From Panicum virgatum (Eukaryota; Streptophyta; Magnoliopsida; Poales; Poaceae), in contig NC_053138.1 of the NCBI RefSeq assembly GCF_016808335.1, forward strand, positions 12,579,900 through 12,643,899: 64,000 nt of DNA. Direction: 5' to 3'. A program made the translations under genes and the position numbers. The notes below the pieces were generated by a model that made no database searches, was not told the DNA's origin, and saw only the letters and a program-made list of their open reading frames with translations. This document shows, one piece after another, positions 24,212 through 36,405 of the stretch. Positions within the stretch are counted from its first letter, which is position 1. Every line of letters starts with the position of its first letter.

Positions 24212-27200
24212 ATGGCCGACGCCGCCGACGCCCTCTCAGGTTCCGCTGGATCCAACCTCCACTCTCTCTCTCTCTTCTCCCTCAAGGCCTCAACCTCTGC
24301 TTCTCTTCCCTCGCTCTTAGTGTGGTCGCGTCTGATTGGCTTGGACCGGTTCCGCAGCTCGGAGCAAGGTGCAAGCTTTCCTAGAGGCTGCGCGCGCCGG
24401 CGACCTCGATTCCCTCAAGAGTACGTGCCTCCGGCTTCACCAATCAATACTGCCGTCTCGCTCATCTTCTCACCAGAGGGAGCCTAGCTACTTGCAGGCC
24501 TCGTCGCGGCGCTCGACGAGGAGGGCACGGGCGCCGCCGCCGTCGCCGCCGCCGTGCGGGACGCCAACAAGCGCACCGCGCTCCACTTCGCCGCGCGCGA
24601 GGGCCGCACCGACGTCTGCCAGTTCCTCATCGACCAGCTCGGCCTCCCCGTCGACCCCAAGGACGATGATGGTAATGCGTCCGTCCGTCGCTGTTCATCT
24701 TCTGTAGTACCCCAATGCAAACATGACGCTGTGTCTGTAATTCTGTATGTATGCCATCTCATCTGTACCCGCTACCTCCCGGCTAGGCGAAACTCCACTC
24801 ATCCATGCTGCGCGCCAAGGCCATCTGCACACTGTCAAGTATCTACTTGACCATGGAGCCGATCCTTCGGTAGCCTCCAGCCTAGGAGCCACAGCGCTAC
24901 ATCATGCTGCAGGAATAGGTAAGATGCGCCCTCCCCATGCAACATTTTTTTTTCTTTTCGCAATACCAATCAATCACCAAATCATGCATCTTCTGATTGA
25001 GCAGGAAACACGGAGCTCATGAAGCTTCTACTCTCCAAGGGAGTTGATATCGAATCAGAAAGTGATGCCGGTACTCCCCTTATATGGGCTGCTGGTCATG
25101 GACAGGAAGATGCAGTCAAACTTCTGCTTCAACATAATGCTAAGGTACTGATTTCTTTGGTTCTTTGTCACCTCATCAACTTCATAGCGAATTTAGTAAC
25201 AAGCATAAGGTCACCTAAGCTTGCAGTTCTTCCGATTCTATCATTTCACCTTACTATGTATCTCCACAATCATTTTTTTAATGACCACAACCCTTTCTCC
25301 TTGATTTGAACCAATTAACGACAAAAAACATTTAGCAATAGTTTGCCCCTTTTTTGTATAAATAGGTAACAAAGCTCAGAGTCTACAAGAACAGAAACAA
25401 AATTAAATAGGTATATGATGCCGATAGATCTCAAAGGGACTATATTATAAACACCAAAGATGATCTATTAACCTATTTTGTAACCAAGTAAGTAAATGAG
25501 GTAAAGACTAAAGAATTCTTTCGAATCTTTTATTTTACCAGACAGTTGGGATATCTTTCATCTGAACGTGATTCCTGGCACTATATAAAAGATGCATATG
25601 TTTCACTGTTTCCATATGTGCCAATCTGAAAGCCCAAGAAATATTTTCTGGTTTGCTGTGTATGATTTCCCAACTTGCTTGGGAAAAAAGACTATGTTGT
25701 TGTTGTTGTTGTTGTTGCTGTGTATGATTTGAAGTTAGTTAGGCTTCCTGCAATTTTAATTATTTGGCTAATCTTTTACCTTTTTGTGTAGCCAAATATT
25801 GAAAATGCTGATGGTGCCACAGCATTATTATCTGCTGTTGCCGCAGGTTCCCTCCCATGCTTGGAGGTCCTACTTGAGGTAGGAGTAAATGATGCCTGAA
25901 ATACCTGTTCTTTCTCCCCCTACTGTGTATCCTATGTTATTAGGACTTGAGGAACACACACATAAATAAAATTAAGCACATTTCTTGTGGCCTTGTTTTT
26001 CAATCTTGCTTATACTATGTAATGCAAACTATAGTGCCCGTTTGCTAGCATAAGAGAAGAGCCAAAATGTTTGTATTCTTCACTTTGTTGGCTAACCTGT
26101 TTCTATTAGTTAACTGATGCACACTACACAGTATGGTTCTATTTATTTAGTTACTGTTAGTAATACCCTTGTATCAACTATGCTTTCTACCTCAGAAATT
26201 AACTGAATAATTTGCAATGTAGGCAGGTGCAAACCCAAATATCAGGGCTTGTGGAGCAACCCCATTGCATATTGCTGCAGATAGTGGAAATATAGAATTA
26301 ATCAAATGCTTACTTAAGGCTGGAGGTGACCCAAATACCTGCGATGATGTAAGTTGCATTCTATCTTAAATAAATAAGTTCTAGTGTTACATTGAAATTT
26401 CAATATCCAGGTTCATGATATATGTTGACCTGTTTCTAAGATCCATCAGATGCAGCCAATCTTTAGGTCTTTGCATCAGAGTGTATTTATATACCATCAT
26501 CATATTACAAACTACAGAGTGTATTAGTGTTAGCTTTGGATTGAGCAACTGCCTTTCTGTTGCTTCTGTAAGCAATTCCCATCACCTGGTGCGCTGAAAG
26601 TTGAATCTTTGTTGGGTGTTAATGCAGCTCAAGTCACATTTACATTTCGTTAGACAGTACATGGTTCATTGTTGTTCAGTCATACAGACAAGTGAAGCAA
26701 ACATTTGATTGCCATGTGATTTCCTTCCTCAGGATGGACTAAAGCCAATACAGGTCGCCGCTTGGAGAAATAACCGTGAAGTTGTGGAACTTCTTTTACC
26801 ATTAACATCCCCAATTCCAGGTGTTTCAAACTGGAGTGTAGATGGAATTATAGAATACATGCTGGCTAAGGAGACTGAGGAAAAGGTGCTGCTTGAATAA
26901 TCATTTTAGCTATCTTGCATCCTCATAGGTTCCAATTCCATAAACCTCTTTCAAAACATACAAGTTCCCCGTGTCTGCTAATCATTGAACAAATTTTACA
27001 GTCCCAATTGAAGGAAGGAACATCTCTGAAATCAGGCAGACCACAGCCTGTTGAGGTATTTCATGCACTCGTGCTCATACTTTTGGTCACAAACTGACAA
27101 TCAAGGCTTGCATTGTCTGAGAGAGTCAAGCCATATACATTTATTAGGAATGATACCCAGGGCTTGTTTTATCTTATTTAATTCTTAGATAAAGATAAAC

Positions 27201-28011
27201 TTGATGTGACGGTTGAGATTAGCTAAAATTTGAAATCTGACAGTAGTTAAAATGCTGTGTAGGTGTCATCTGAAGCAAAAAAGAGATCCTTGGAAGCTAA
27301 ATCGAGAGGTGATGATGCCTTCAGAAGAAAGGATTACCTTGTAGCAGTGGATGCTTACACGCAGGTAACTAAGATCGAATGATTTTTTTCACATAGAAAG
27401 AGCATAACAAAACTGAAGGAATTGGGCTTCTTACTGTACCTGAGATTCGACTGTTATTCTTCGTTGTCATAACATTGGCACGGAACCACATCAGGCTACA
27501 GAGCTGGACCCAAATGATGCAACAGTGCTCTCAAACAGAAGCCTCTGCTGGCTACGGGCAGGGCAAGCTGAGCGTGCTCTGGAGGATGCGAAAGCATGCC
27601 GAGCATTGAGGCCGGATTGGGCGAAAGCATGCTACAGGGAAGGTGCAGCCCATCGCCTGTTACAGGTATGTGAGATTGAGAGATGTGATTGGGAATTCAC
27701 CCACAGCTGGGCTCTTTTGACGGTGGCTCATTTGTTTGTTGTGTGCGGTGACCCTGGCAGAGGTTTGAGGAAGCTGCAAATGCCTTCTATGAGGGCGTGC
27801 AACTAGAGCCGGAGAACAAAGAACTGGTCAGCGCATTCAGGTAGAAACATCCCCAGCTTTGTTTATGGCCATGGCCATGGCCATGCTGAGCTATGCTTTG
27901 TTCTTGTACACGCTGATGTTTCTAATGTTGATGAAACAAACAATAAACAGGGAGGCCATCGAAGCTGGGAGGAAGTTCCATGGGGTGAACAATCCAAATC
28001 CAGCACAATGA
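24212..28011 (+). CDS. TPR10: Ankyrin-repeat and TPR protein (TPR10-like)
   Basis: Thirteen exons: 24212-24239, 24358-24420, 24498-24671, 24787-24918, 25005-25144, 25792-25878, 26223-26348, 26733-26885, 27002-27055, 27263-27364, 27495-27665, 27761-27840, 27951-28011. They join in phase to 456 residues, the length I recall for the Arabidopsis ankyrin-TPR protein AT3G04710. About six ankyrin repeats run from residue 50 to 290 (NKRTALHFAAREGRTDVCQF, GETPLIHAARQGHL, GATPLHIAADSGNIELIKC). A C-terminal TPR block follows (SRGDDAFRRKDYLVAVDAYT, NRSLCWLRAGQAERALEDAK, RPDWAKACYREGAAHRLL). Such proteins are scaffolds and TPR blocks often bind chaperone C-termini, but no partner can be read here. The first exon is only 28 bases; its ATG gives MADAADALS and has a good context (gccATGG). 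Confidence 0.9.
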
Positions 28012-28665
28012 TTAGAGAGATGTTGATGAGGAACCAATCTAGTTGGATTGGCAGGAATGTTTAGCTGAAATTTAATGGGATGGTGCTGAGGAACTCAAGT
28101 TGGAGCGTTGGACGACCAGGAAGTTCGAATGTATGCAAAGTTTTTTGAGTTGTGTGATGATTTTTTTGCCGTGTTTAGGTTTGTACGGGTGTCGAGATGC
28201 TTTGTTTGGTAGCTTGAGATGATGGATGGAAAAGCCACATGACATATTGCAACGAGACGATACAATCCGATCCTTTGGCTAATTGGCTTTCTGCCTACCA
28301 AAGTCGAACATATAGCAGCAAATGTTAAACATATGTTAAAATTGTTAAAATATCCTTCACAAAGTGTTGAATTTACACTTAAATTTTTTGAAAGGTACAT
28401 AGTTATGAAATAATAAACCCAACGAAAGGTGGAATAGAAAGAAATGAACAAAGGGGTTGTTCTAACCACTGTCTAGTTGAGAATAAATATGATAAAACTG
28501 ACATGTTTACAAAAAAATATGAAAAATCAACTATTTTAATACTTTAAGTATACACGTTCAACATCTTTGATATAATGCTTCGACAAAAATATGGAACTAC
28601 TTTATTCAAAATGATGTATCAAGTTTGTATAGATTCTCAATCTTAAAAAACGCAAAAAAAAATTT
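28012..28665. other. 3' untranslated region and intergenic
   Basis: The first part is the probable 3' end of the ankyrin-TPR transcript. The rest is AT-rich with no recognisable gene. Confidence 0.4.
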
Positions 28666-29582
28666 ATTTACCTCCCTGAACTATGGGCTGAGTTTACGTT
28701 ACGTTTCTACCTTGAACTAAAAAATTGGGTATTTTGCCTCCTTGAACTCGCAAAACCAGATATATTACCTCTCTTCGTGGTTTTCTTAGCAGTTTTTCTC
28801 TTTTCTTTTATGTTTATTTTGGATGAATCTTTGAAAAAAAATGTAGTAAATCACAAAAAAATCATAAAATGAAAAATTAAATTGTGTTCGACTCTACAAT
28901 AGTAGATCTATGCATTGAATATATTGTATGATATAATTTAGTAAAAATCATATTTTTATTATTAAATATATAATTTTCTATAATTAATTTATATCTACAT
29001 ATTTCTTGGTTCAATTATGGTGAAATTTTTATGGTGTGCTAATAATTATATTCTTAAGTTGCAGTAAAAATTTTATGGTCTTTGATCATTTATTCTTGAC
29101 AAATTGAAGAGTCTGATATAGCTTGGAATTAAACTTCTAAATCTATAACTCAGACATACATGATCCAATGAGCATGAATTTTTTACTACAGATCGATCAT
29201 TAATTATTATACCACCATAAAAATTTTATCATAATTGGACAACAGAAAATGTAGATATGAATTAATTATAAAATATATATATCTAAAATTAAAAATATAA
29301 TTTTTTATTAAATTATATCATATCATATGTTTACTGCATAGATCTACTTACATAGAGTCCAACAAAATTTAATTTTTTTATTTTATGATTTTTTGTGATT
29401 TACTATATATAATTTTTTAAAGATTTATCCAAAATAAACATAAAATAAAAGGAGGAAAAACACTAAGAAAAACCATTCAGGGAGGTCATATGTCCGATTT
29501 TGTGAGTTTGAGAAGGCAAAATATCCGATTTTTAAGTTTAAGATGAAAACGTAAACTCGACATATAGCTCAGAGAGGTAAAT
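28666..29582. mobile_element. Long fold-back (hairpin) element
   Basis: Two arms of about 390 bases (28666-29055 and 29185-29582) are inverted copies. The left arm begins tttacctccctgaactat. The right arm, read on the opposite strand, begins tttacctctctgagctat. Matching landmarks in the same order on both include gagtttacgtt, tattttgcct, ttatgtttattttggat, taaatcacaaaaa, gtagatctatgca and atgatataattta. About 130 bases separate the arms. Almost the whole element could fold back on itself. No open frame or target duplication was seen. Confidence 0.85.
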
Positions 29583-29837
29583 ATAGGTAAATATGACTTT
29601 TTCTAAAAGCGAAACACATGCCTCCTGCTGCTGCGTTTGTGGGTCAGGGTGGGAATGGGCCGGCCCGGACCTGGCCCTATGGCCTCAAGGCCAATTTGTG
29701 AGGTCACGGGCCAACCCAATTAGGTGGTCTTGTTGGCCCAACGGGTATGATGGGTTGACCCATACATAATATATTTATACTTTATTACTAAAGCGAGTAA
29801 GATTTTCATCTAAATTTTTGGTTTGATTCGTCTTGTG

Positions 29838-30547
29838 TAGGGTTGAAAACGGTCGGAATCGGTCGAGATAACCCCGTTACCGTTTTCACTTTTATATTTT
29901 AATACGAAGGCGATATCGAAAACGAACAAGTTGAACACGAATACGAATACGGACTCACGGTATATCAAAAATGAACCAATTCGAACGGATAAGTGTCGAA
30001 AGCGAACGGTCTATCAAAAGGTAAAACGGAAACACCGACCCGTACGATCGTGCCCAGTCATCCAATAAACTCGACATGAGTACATAAAATACATAGACAA
30101 ATGACGGTATATAGTCACAACCACAACTCACAACCGGAGGAGGGGCTGGCGACGATCGAGGGCGACTGGACACCGGAGTCGAGGCCTCAGGGGACAAGAG
30201 CCGAGAGAGGCGGCTGGCGATGGTAAGTGGAGGGAGAGGCGGAGAGAGGCGGCAGGCGAGGGAGGGAGGCGGGGACATCAAGGCCTAAGGGGTTGGGTTT
30301 GAAACTGGTTAGGCTTGAGCTGAAAAAACGGTATATCCCGAATTAGTGAAAACGGGATATCCCGATCAAATACGGGAAATACGAAAACAATCGGAATACA
30401 GGCCAAACCGTTTCGGTCCCGTTTTCGAATTTGACATCCCGTATTTCGTATTGATTCCGAATTTGTCCAAAAATATGAAAACAGGCCGGTAAAATGTAAA
30501 AATCGGGACGGAACGGAACGGGATTTATCCTGACCTTTTCAACCCTA
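29838..30547. mobile_element. hAT-type non-autonomous element
   Basis: The ends are inverted: tagggttgaaaacgg on the left and tagggttgaaaaggt read inward from the right. The flanks are gtcttgtg (29830-29837) and gtcttgcg (30548-30555), an 8-base target duplication with one later change. The 710-base interior contains many cgaatt/cggaat variants and gaaaacggga blocks near both ends. No transposase coding was seen. Confidence 0.8.
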
Positions 30548-30555
30548 GTCTTGCG

Positions 30556-31345
30556 TGTCATTGACATGTGGGCCTTAGTCCATTCCATATGTGAGTCGGA
30601 CAAGCCTTCAGCTCACGACTCGATCACGTAGATCTCTATAGATTAACGTATATGTATCTGATATTTATACCAACTTTATTTGTAGCACCCACATATATAT
30701 TTGACTTTCTTTACTTGCTATTTCTAAAGCACAGACGGTTCCACCTGATTTTTTTATTTGGTTCGTCTCAAGTCAATTACACGTGGGCCTATTTAGATTT
30801 GGTATGAATTCTGGCCCTGGCGATTTCTAGATATGTGTCGGGGTCTTGAGTGCACCGTACCTGTTGAGTAGTAAAAAAAACTTCGACCCCTAGTTCTGGT
30901 CCAAGAACCCGGACACGTCACGAACAAACAATTGATCAATTTGTACGAAGACAATACAAACAGATTGGGGATTTGAGAAAATAAAAATTGACACCAGATA
31001 ATTATCATAGAAATCTAAGTTTTTTGAAGTAACATAGAAATCTAAGTGGTTGTTGTAGAGAGATTGTTTTGGGATGGTGGGATTGTTTTGGGTCGACTCA
31101 TCTTGCCCATTGGATCGGTAGGCTCCGACTTCTATGGACCTTTTTTTTATTTGAGCCGACCCATGTGACCCATTGGCCTTGTTCTCATGGGTTGGGCTAG
31201 CTACCCATTGGGTCGACACGGCCTACTCTCATCTTGATTTGTGAGCTTCTCGTGGGCCTCCCGACGCGCAAAATATCCGATTTTCCAAGTCTCTCGCTCC
31301 CTCGCGGTCTCAGCCCAACACCAGGTGAGCCCAACAGAGCACGTC
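30556..31345. other. Intergenic, possibly an older element around the hAT insertion
   Basis: Mostly AT-rich. GGCC- and ACCCATTGGG-rich stretches occur at 29645-29760 and 31095-31225, on both sides of the hAT element. They look weakly inverted (gaatgggccggcccg against tgagagtaggccg). This could be an older element into which the hAT copy inserted, but no target duplication supports it. Confidence 0.25.
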
Positions 31346-31516
31346 AGCACGGAAGTCCCCAGCCTTCTTTTCTCCACTCTCTGTCTCTCTCTCTCTCCCT
31401 CTCTCTCAGCCCCTCGGCTCGCTCGGCCGCCTTCTCTCCAAGCGGCGTCGCGGCGACGACAGGGGAGTGACGCCGCCCTTGCCAGTTCTTCGTCGGAGGC
31501 TTCGCCGACCGACAAG
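31346..31516 (+). other. Probable non-coding first exon of the CHCH gene
   Basis: A CT-rich leader (ctctctgtctctctctctct, around 31377-31396) is followed by a splice donor at 31517 (gacaag|gtatgc). The acceptor is at 31997-31999 (ggtgcag), just upstream of the start codon. The transcription start cannot be placed exactly. The intron holds a degenerate duplication (tgctgtgcgaaatcgaacgc at 31551 and tgctgtgcgaaatcgagcac at 31627) and a 21-C run at 31770-31790. Confidence 0.55.
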
Positions 31517-32013
31517 GTATGCCCGCCCTTTTCCTTCCCTTCCTTTCATGCTGTGCGAAATCGAACGCCCAAACCCCCTTTGTATTCGGATCTGGCCATG
31601 GATCCCTAGCCCTTCCCTTCCTCTCCTGCTGTGCGAAATCGAGCACCCAAACCCCCTAATGTGTGCAATTTGTATTCGGATGTGACCATGGATTTTACCT
31701 ACTAGCTTCGATTTTTTTTGCAAAAAATATTGGGTGTCAGCTGGAAGTTGATTCAGGTGGGGAGTTCGTCCCCCCCCCCCCCCCCCCCCCGTTGTTTCCC
31801 TCAAAAAGAAAAATATTGGGTGTGAATGTACCCATGTCCTATACTGGGTCCGCCCCCGCTTCTAATTTCACCCTCATGTTATTTTCAACGGAGTATTCAG
31901 TGAAGACCTCTTTTTAGACGATCCTTTTACTTACATCTTGCTCGGAATTATCAACATTCTTTTGCAAGGTTGATGCCAATGATATGCAATTTGGTGCAGG
32001 ACACGTCTCAGCG

Positions 32014-32577
32014 ATGGGTGACTACACAATCCAGATCAGCACCAAGCTCATCGACCAGCTTGCTCGCGACGATGAGAAGGTCAAACGGAAATCCAGGAAG
32101 CCCAGGCCTAAGAAGAAGACCACCGTGCAACAGCATGAAGAACCCCAGGACATCACACCGAAGGAATTCCCGAGCGAGCCCAAGACTGCCCCTGACCCTG
32201 TTCCTGCTCCTGGGTGGCCTGTGCAGCCTCCCCCAGTGTTTCTGCCAGTTACCCCTGCTCCCCCACCACTCCCAGTTGCAATGCTGGAGGTGGAAGCCAT
32301 CTGTTCCATTCTTAAAGAAAGCGAGGCGGTTCTGGAGAAGCTGGGCAAGCAGGAGACTGGGGCACGCCAAGAGCTCAGCAAGAGAGCAAAGGAGCTGCAC
32401 GATAAGGAGTTCAAGCTGCCGTACCAGAACCCCATGCCCTGCACTGAGGAGAGAGCAGGCTGCCTTGAGTGTTACAAGAGCAATGCAAAGGACCCGCTCA
32501 AGTGCGCTGAAGCAGTCAGGAGATTTGAGGCATGCGCTCTCATGGCCATGAAGAGTGCCACTGCCAAAGCCGATTAG
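32014..32577 (+). CDS. Twin CX9C (CHCH) domain protein, probably mitochondrial
   Basis: Single coding exon, 187 residues. The N-terminal 60 residues are basic (RKSRKPRPKKK). They are followed by a proline-rich linker (VPAPGWPVQPPPVF), a predicted helical segment (EVEAICSILKESEAVLEKLG) and a C-terminal CHCH domain. In that domain C143 and C153 are nine residues apart, as are C164 and C174, giving the twin CX9C pattern of proteins oxidised by Mia40 in the intermembrane space. MIC19-like MICOS subunits and assembly factors have this design, but I cannot assign one with certainty. The start MGDYTIQIS lies 14 bases after the inferred splice acceptor. An upstream in-frame ATG at 31984 falls in the intron and was not used. 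Confidence 0.8.
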   Translation: MGDYTIQISTKLIDQLARDDEKVKRKSRKPRPKKKTTVQQHEEPQDITPKEFPSEPKTAPDPVPAPGWPVQPPPVFLPVTPAPPPLPVAMLEVEAICSILKESEAVLEKLGKQETGARQELSKRAKELHDKEFKLPYQNPMPCTEERAGCLECYKSNAKDPLKCAEAVRRFEACALMAMKSATAKAD

Positions 32578-34170
32578 TCAGTAGCCCATGAAGATTTGTG
32601 GGTCAGGGTGACCTGATATTCTGTTCTCCCTTGTCGTTTCCATTTTTGAGGTGATCAAATAACCTGGATTTTTCATGGGAACCAAAAAAACATCATTGTA
32701 GATTTCTAATTGCACTGCACTGGGCTAGGTAAGGCTGGATAGCCTTGAGTTTAGAACTTCCGTATTACACATGTTTGGCACAATTGGAATATCAGTTGCT
32801 GCTGCGAAGTTTTTTGTCTGAATGAGATGTCATGAGTGAGATCAGTATCCACTGGCTGAACTACTTATTGTTGCATTGTATATGGTATCATGATCGGCCT
32901 ATTGTCAGTCATACACTTTTACTTGTGCCTCTGTATACCTCTTTTCCATTTTCTTTGAATGACACAGTTTAGCAGCAGCTCTGTTTTTTTTATATTCACT
33001 CAGCTGTTGGGATGTAGCATTGTACCCTAAGTGGATCAATACGATATGATGATAACCTTTTTTGTTTGTCAAATTGCACCCTGAACTCATGGCTGCTGCC
33101 AGTAGTGCCAGCGCCAACGGCAAGGCACAGATGCTTCTCTAATTCCGTCACCACGTGAAATATACCTAGATAGATAGTTTGATTTAGATAGTTTCTTATT
33201 ACTGCTTGTTTCAGATAATTCTTTCATTTGTTGCAAGTGTTGGTATATTCTCTTCTCTTGTTATAGGGGCGTTTTTTTTCCCTAAAAAACTGATGTCGAT
33301 TGTTAGAGTACTCTTGACAAGTGCATTTCTCAAATTCTAAAAGATTTGGCTAGAGTTCGATTGGGGCCTAACAAGTAACAACCTAAAAACATCTGTCCAT
33401 TTAATTTGTTGGGTGTGCACCAAGGTGGTAACTAAAACTTGATTTAATTTTACTTCTGGCAAAAGAATATAATATATGCTGTTAGCACTCTGGCTTGCTT
33501 ATAGAATGATGCTAGCTAGCTAGGTGTAACTTGTTAGTAGTATTCTTTATACCCTTTATACCCTTGAGTTTCATTCACACGATGTGAGGAGAGGAGGCCT
33601 TTAGCTAATTTAATTAATTTCCTGGAATTCGTATAAATCATCATCTGTAGGATAAGAGTGCATGGTATATATCTTTCTTTTTTCAACTGTATTCTTTCAT
33701 TTTTGTGTTGTATGTACAACTCGACCATGCATGATTGTTTGCCCCTGCTTGCTGCTCTGTGGCATCATGGTTTAACTGCTAGCTGCAGTTATATATGTAT
33801 TCCATGGTCTAAATGAATCGGCCCTCCAACAGAGCAGATCATGGACAGCATTGCTCTTTGCTAGTAGTATTCATCCAACTGTTGGATTGTTGTATTCCAA
33901 AGTCATCTGCTGCAGCATGCTGGTTAGTATTTGGTCGAACTTAAAATGAAAATAGCAAACATAGAAATATGCCAGTGTCCAGTATAATCGTTCAAAAAAA
34001 TATATACATAATTATCCCCTCCCTCTCCTAGCGGAGAGGATGCATCGATGGGTTAGTTGATGGTGGAGGTAGCTAGATTTTAGAAAGGATAAACAGATCG
34101 CTGGTTTTTTTGTGGCGGTTTTGGACGACGCATCTCATCGGTCGACCATCTGTATACATGTCCGGGTGCG
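32578..34170. other. Intergenic, no gene recognised
   Basis: The 3' untranslated region of the CHCH gene is followed by about 1.4 kb of AT-rich sequence without identifiable genes or clear repeats. Confidence 0.4.
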
Positions 34171-34178
34171 GCCGCCGT

Positions 34179-34529
34179 TCAGCTCGCCGCCGGCGCGTCG
34201 GAGGCGGGGCAGCTCTTGAGGATCTTGCACTCCAGCTTGGCCTTGCCCGCCGACAGCCCATCCATCATGTGGTGCAGCCCCGCCTTGGCCTTGGCGCCTA
34301 GCGACTTGCTCTCCTCCTCGACCGCCGGCGCCGGTGCTGCGGCCGCGGACGACTTATCCTCCGCCGCCTTCTTGGCAGCCAGATCGCGATCCATTTCGGC
34401 CGCGGACGACTTAGCCAGATCGTACTCTGCGGCAGCCAGCGAGTGCTCCATTGCGGCCGCGAGGAGCGCCAGCAGCAGGGCCAACGCGAGCCAGGACGGC
34501 GACCTCCTCCATGCCTGCTGCTGTGCCAT
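34179..34529 (-). CDS. Small secreted alanine-rich protein, paralogue A (unknown)
   Basis: 116 residues. MAQQQAWRRSP is followed by a strong hydrophobic core (LALALLLALLAAAM) and a plausible signal peptidase site near residues 27-33. The mature part is Ala/Lys/Glu-rich and helix-prone. It has one copy of a unit (YDLAKSSAAEMDRDLAAKKA) that is repeated eight times in the paralogue at 40831-41699. The C-terminus KLECKILKSCPASDAPAAS holds two cysteines. I do not recognise the family. A TATA box (tatatataac on the minus strand, near 34592-34603) lies about 70 bases upstream of the ATG. The promoter and leader are nearly identical to the paralogue, so the two probably share an expression pattern. 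Confidence 0.7.
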   Translation of the reverse strand: MAQQQAWRRSPSWLALALLLALLAAAMEHSLAAAEYDLAKSSAAEMDRDLAAKKAAEDKSSAAAAPAPAVEEESKSLGAKAKAGLHHMMDGLSAGKAKLECKILKSCPASDAPAAS

Positions 34530-34815
34530 CGCCGATCGACCTGTCTGCTGCCTGCTTGTTCGATATCACGGCAAGAAGTGACTTGGTTGCGATGGTTATA
34601 TATACACGTATGTATTCATATATATAGCAATGCTGACAACTTTTTATTATAGATATTATTTATTTATATATATATATATATAAAGGTGATCGGTCAGCAC
34701 CTAAAAAACAGATGGCGCAGAGCTGCTGTGCTATCTTTAGTAGGAACAGCTGCCCCCTTCTCTCGATGGTTGTTTGCTTGCTGATGGCAATAGCAATTTT
34801 TTTTCCAAAATTTTG
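34530..34815 (-). promoter_or_regulatory. Promoter shared with the secreted-protein paralogue
   Basis: This region matches 41700-41973 closely: caagaagt followed by cttggtt, atggttatatatacacgtat, tagatattat, aaaaaacagatggcgcagag, and tagtaggaacagctgccccc. The shared part covers the TATA box and at least 200 bases beyond it. Similarity ends soon after the gatggcaatagca phrase. Confidence 0.8.
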
Positions 34816-34910
34816 TCGAGTAAAGAAAGTGAAAAGCATTGGGTTTTGAAACCATGTCATGCATGGTTAAACCTCTTTTCAAAAAAAAATGCATGCTTAA
34901 ACCTTATGGT

Positions 34911-35236
34911 CTTGTTTAGTTGCCTCCATTTTTTTTTTGAAATGGAATCTTTTCACATTTGAAGTATTAAACATAGACTAATCACAAAACTAATTTCAAA
35001 ACTCAGTATGTAAACTACAAGACGAATTTATTAAGACTAATTAATCTATCATTAGCACATGGTTACTGTAGCAATTTACTATCTAATCATGATCTAATTA
35101 GTCTCATTAGATTCGTCTCGTAATTTATAAGTAAACTATGCAATTAGTTTTTTTATTTTGTCTAGATTTAATACTCCATGTAAGATTTTTATTCGATGCG
35201 ATAGATTTGGCATTTTGATTTTGCAATTAAACAAGG
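34911..35236. mobile_element. MITE, CTTGTTTAGTT family
   Basis: The left end cttgtttagttgcctcc faces the right end caattaaacaagg, which reads ccttgtttaattg on the opposite strand. The interior phrases (attcgatgcgatagat, aatactccatg, attagtctcat) recur in the elements at 37650, 47104, 48866 and 55693. Confidence 0.75.
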
Positions 35237-35757
35237 ACTGTGTCGTCGTTATCATTGAGAAAGTGAGATGTACTGTGCATGGAGACAAAGACAAGCATTT
35301 CCCGTCGTATCTCGTATGCCGTCTCTCGAGATGAAAGATGGCGATAGAGAGAGATGGGTGCTCCAAAAGGGGAAGGTTGGGACCTATGACTTGGCTTGCT
35401 CTTATCTTCACACAAGCTACCATTTAGCTTTCAGTCATATCACCTAGCAATCGTTTAGTGGTGAAGAATCATCTCGTCATCTTGAGGATTCGTCATCGGA
35501 GAAAAGTAGTGGACGACCGTCTTCGTCTCTGCCACGTGCGCAAGTCTCACAGCATTATGTGCCGATTATTTAAAAAAACAAATATAAGGGAGGCTTTTAA
35601 AATATTTATTAGTCCACTAAAACAGTATAAAAGTGTTAATAAATAATTTGCAACCAAAACCACTTTATTTGCAAGGGGCTCAAGACTCCAAGGTTGGATC
35701 ACATGTACACAATGTGTTGTTCATTACATACAGTTAACATATGCTCCTATAAATCTT

Positions 35758-36015
35758 ATTCCCTCTATTTTTATTTACAAATCATATTAGGTTTATTCTA
35801 TGTTAAACATAGCCAACCTTAATCAAATTTATAGAAAAAATAAAAATATTTACAATACCAAATTTGTTTTATCGGATCCAGCATGAAATATATTTTGATA
35901 GTGCATATGTCAGGCAGTATAGTTATTGCTATAGTTTTCTATAGACTTAATCAAAATTAGTTAAGCTTGACATAGGACAAATCTAATACGATATATAAAT
36001 AAAAATGGAGGGAAT
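35758..36015. mobile_element. Stowaway MITE
   Basis: The ends are attccctctatttttattta on the left and, reversed from the right, attccctccatttttattta. The interior is AT-rich and the length is 258 bases. The CTCCCTC-type terminus is diagnostic of Stowaway in grasses. Confidence 0.8.
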
Positions 36016-36405
36016 CTTGGACAAGGCAAGTAGTAAGTACCTGAAGAAGGAAAGAGTTGTCCCTTTGATTTGTAAGGGGGCAAAAAAAACAAGAAAAAGG
36101 AATGAAAAAACAAGGGTGCACCTTACACACTTATTTGGGGCTGGCACAAGTTTCGTGGAGCATACATGACATTCTTGTATTTTCCATGTACTCATGCATG
36201 TAAATCAATCAACATATAGACCAGCTTGTGGCAAATAAGAAAAGAAGCAGTTTATTATGTATATTTCTGAAGGACAGAGAGCGCCATGGATGCAAAGAAA
36301 GAAAGGAGGAACAATTGAGAAACAGAAGCAGAATCGTAAGACTGCGTGGCTACATTGGAGGACCAGGAAAGGATCGGAGGAGCCATTGGATCAGCATGCC
36401 AGTAG

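Noticed and set aside
29645..31230. A large hAT element enclosing the smaller one
   Set aside because: The outer ends are only weakly inverted and no 8-base duplication was found. Kept as a possibility in the findings but not called.
31401..31804. Minus-strand frames across the CHCH leader and its intron
   Set aside because: They come from a CT-rich leader and a duplicated intron segment and do not resemble any protein.
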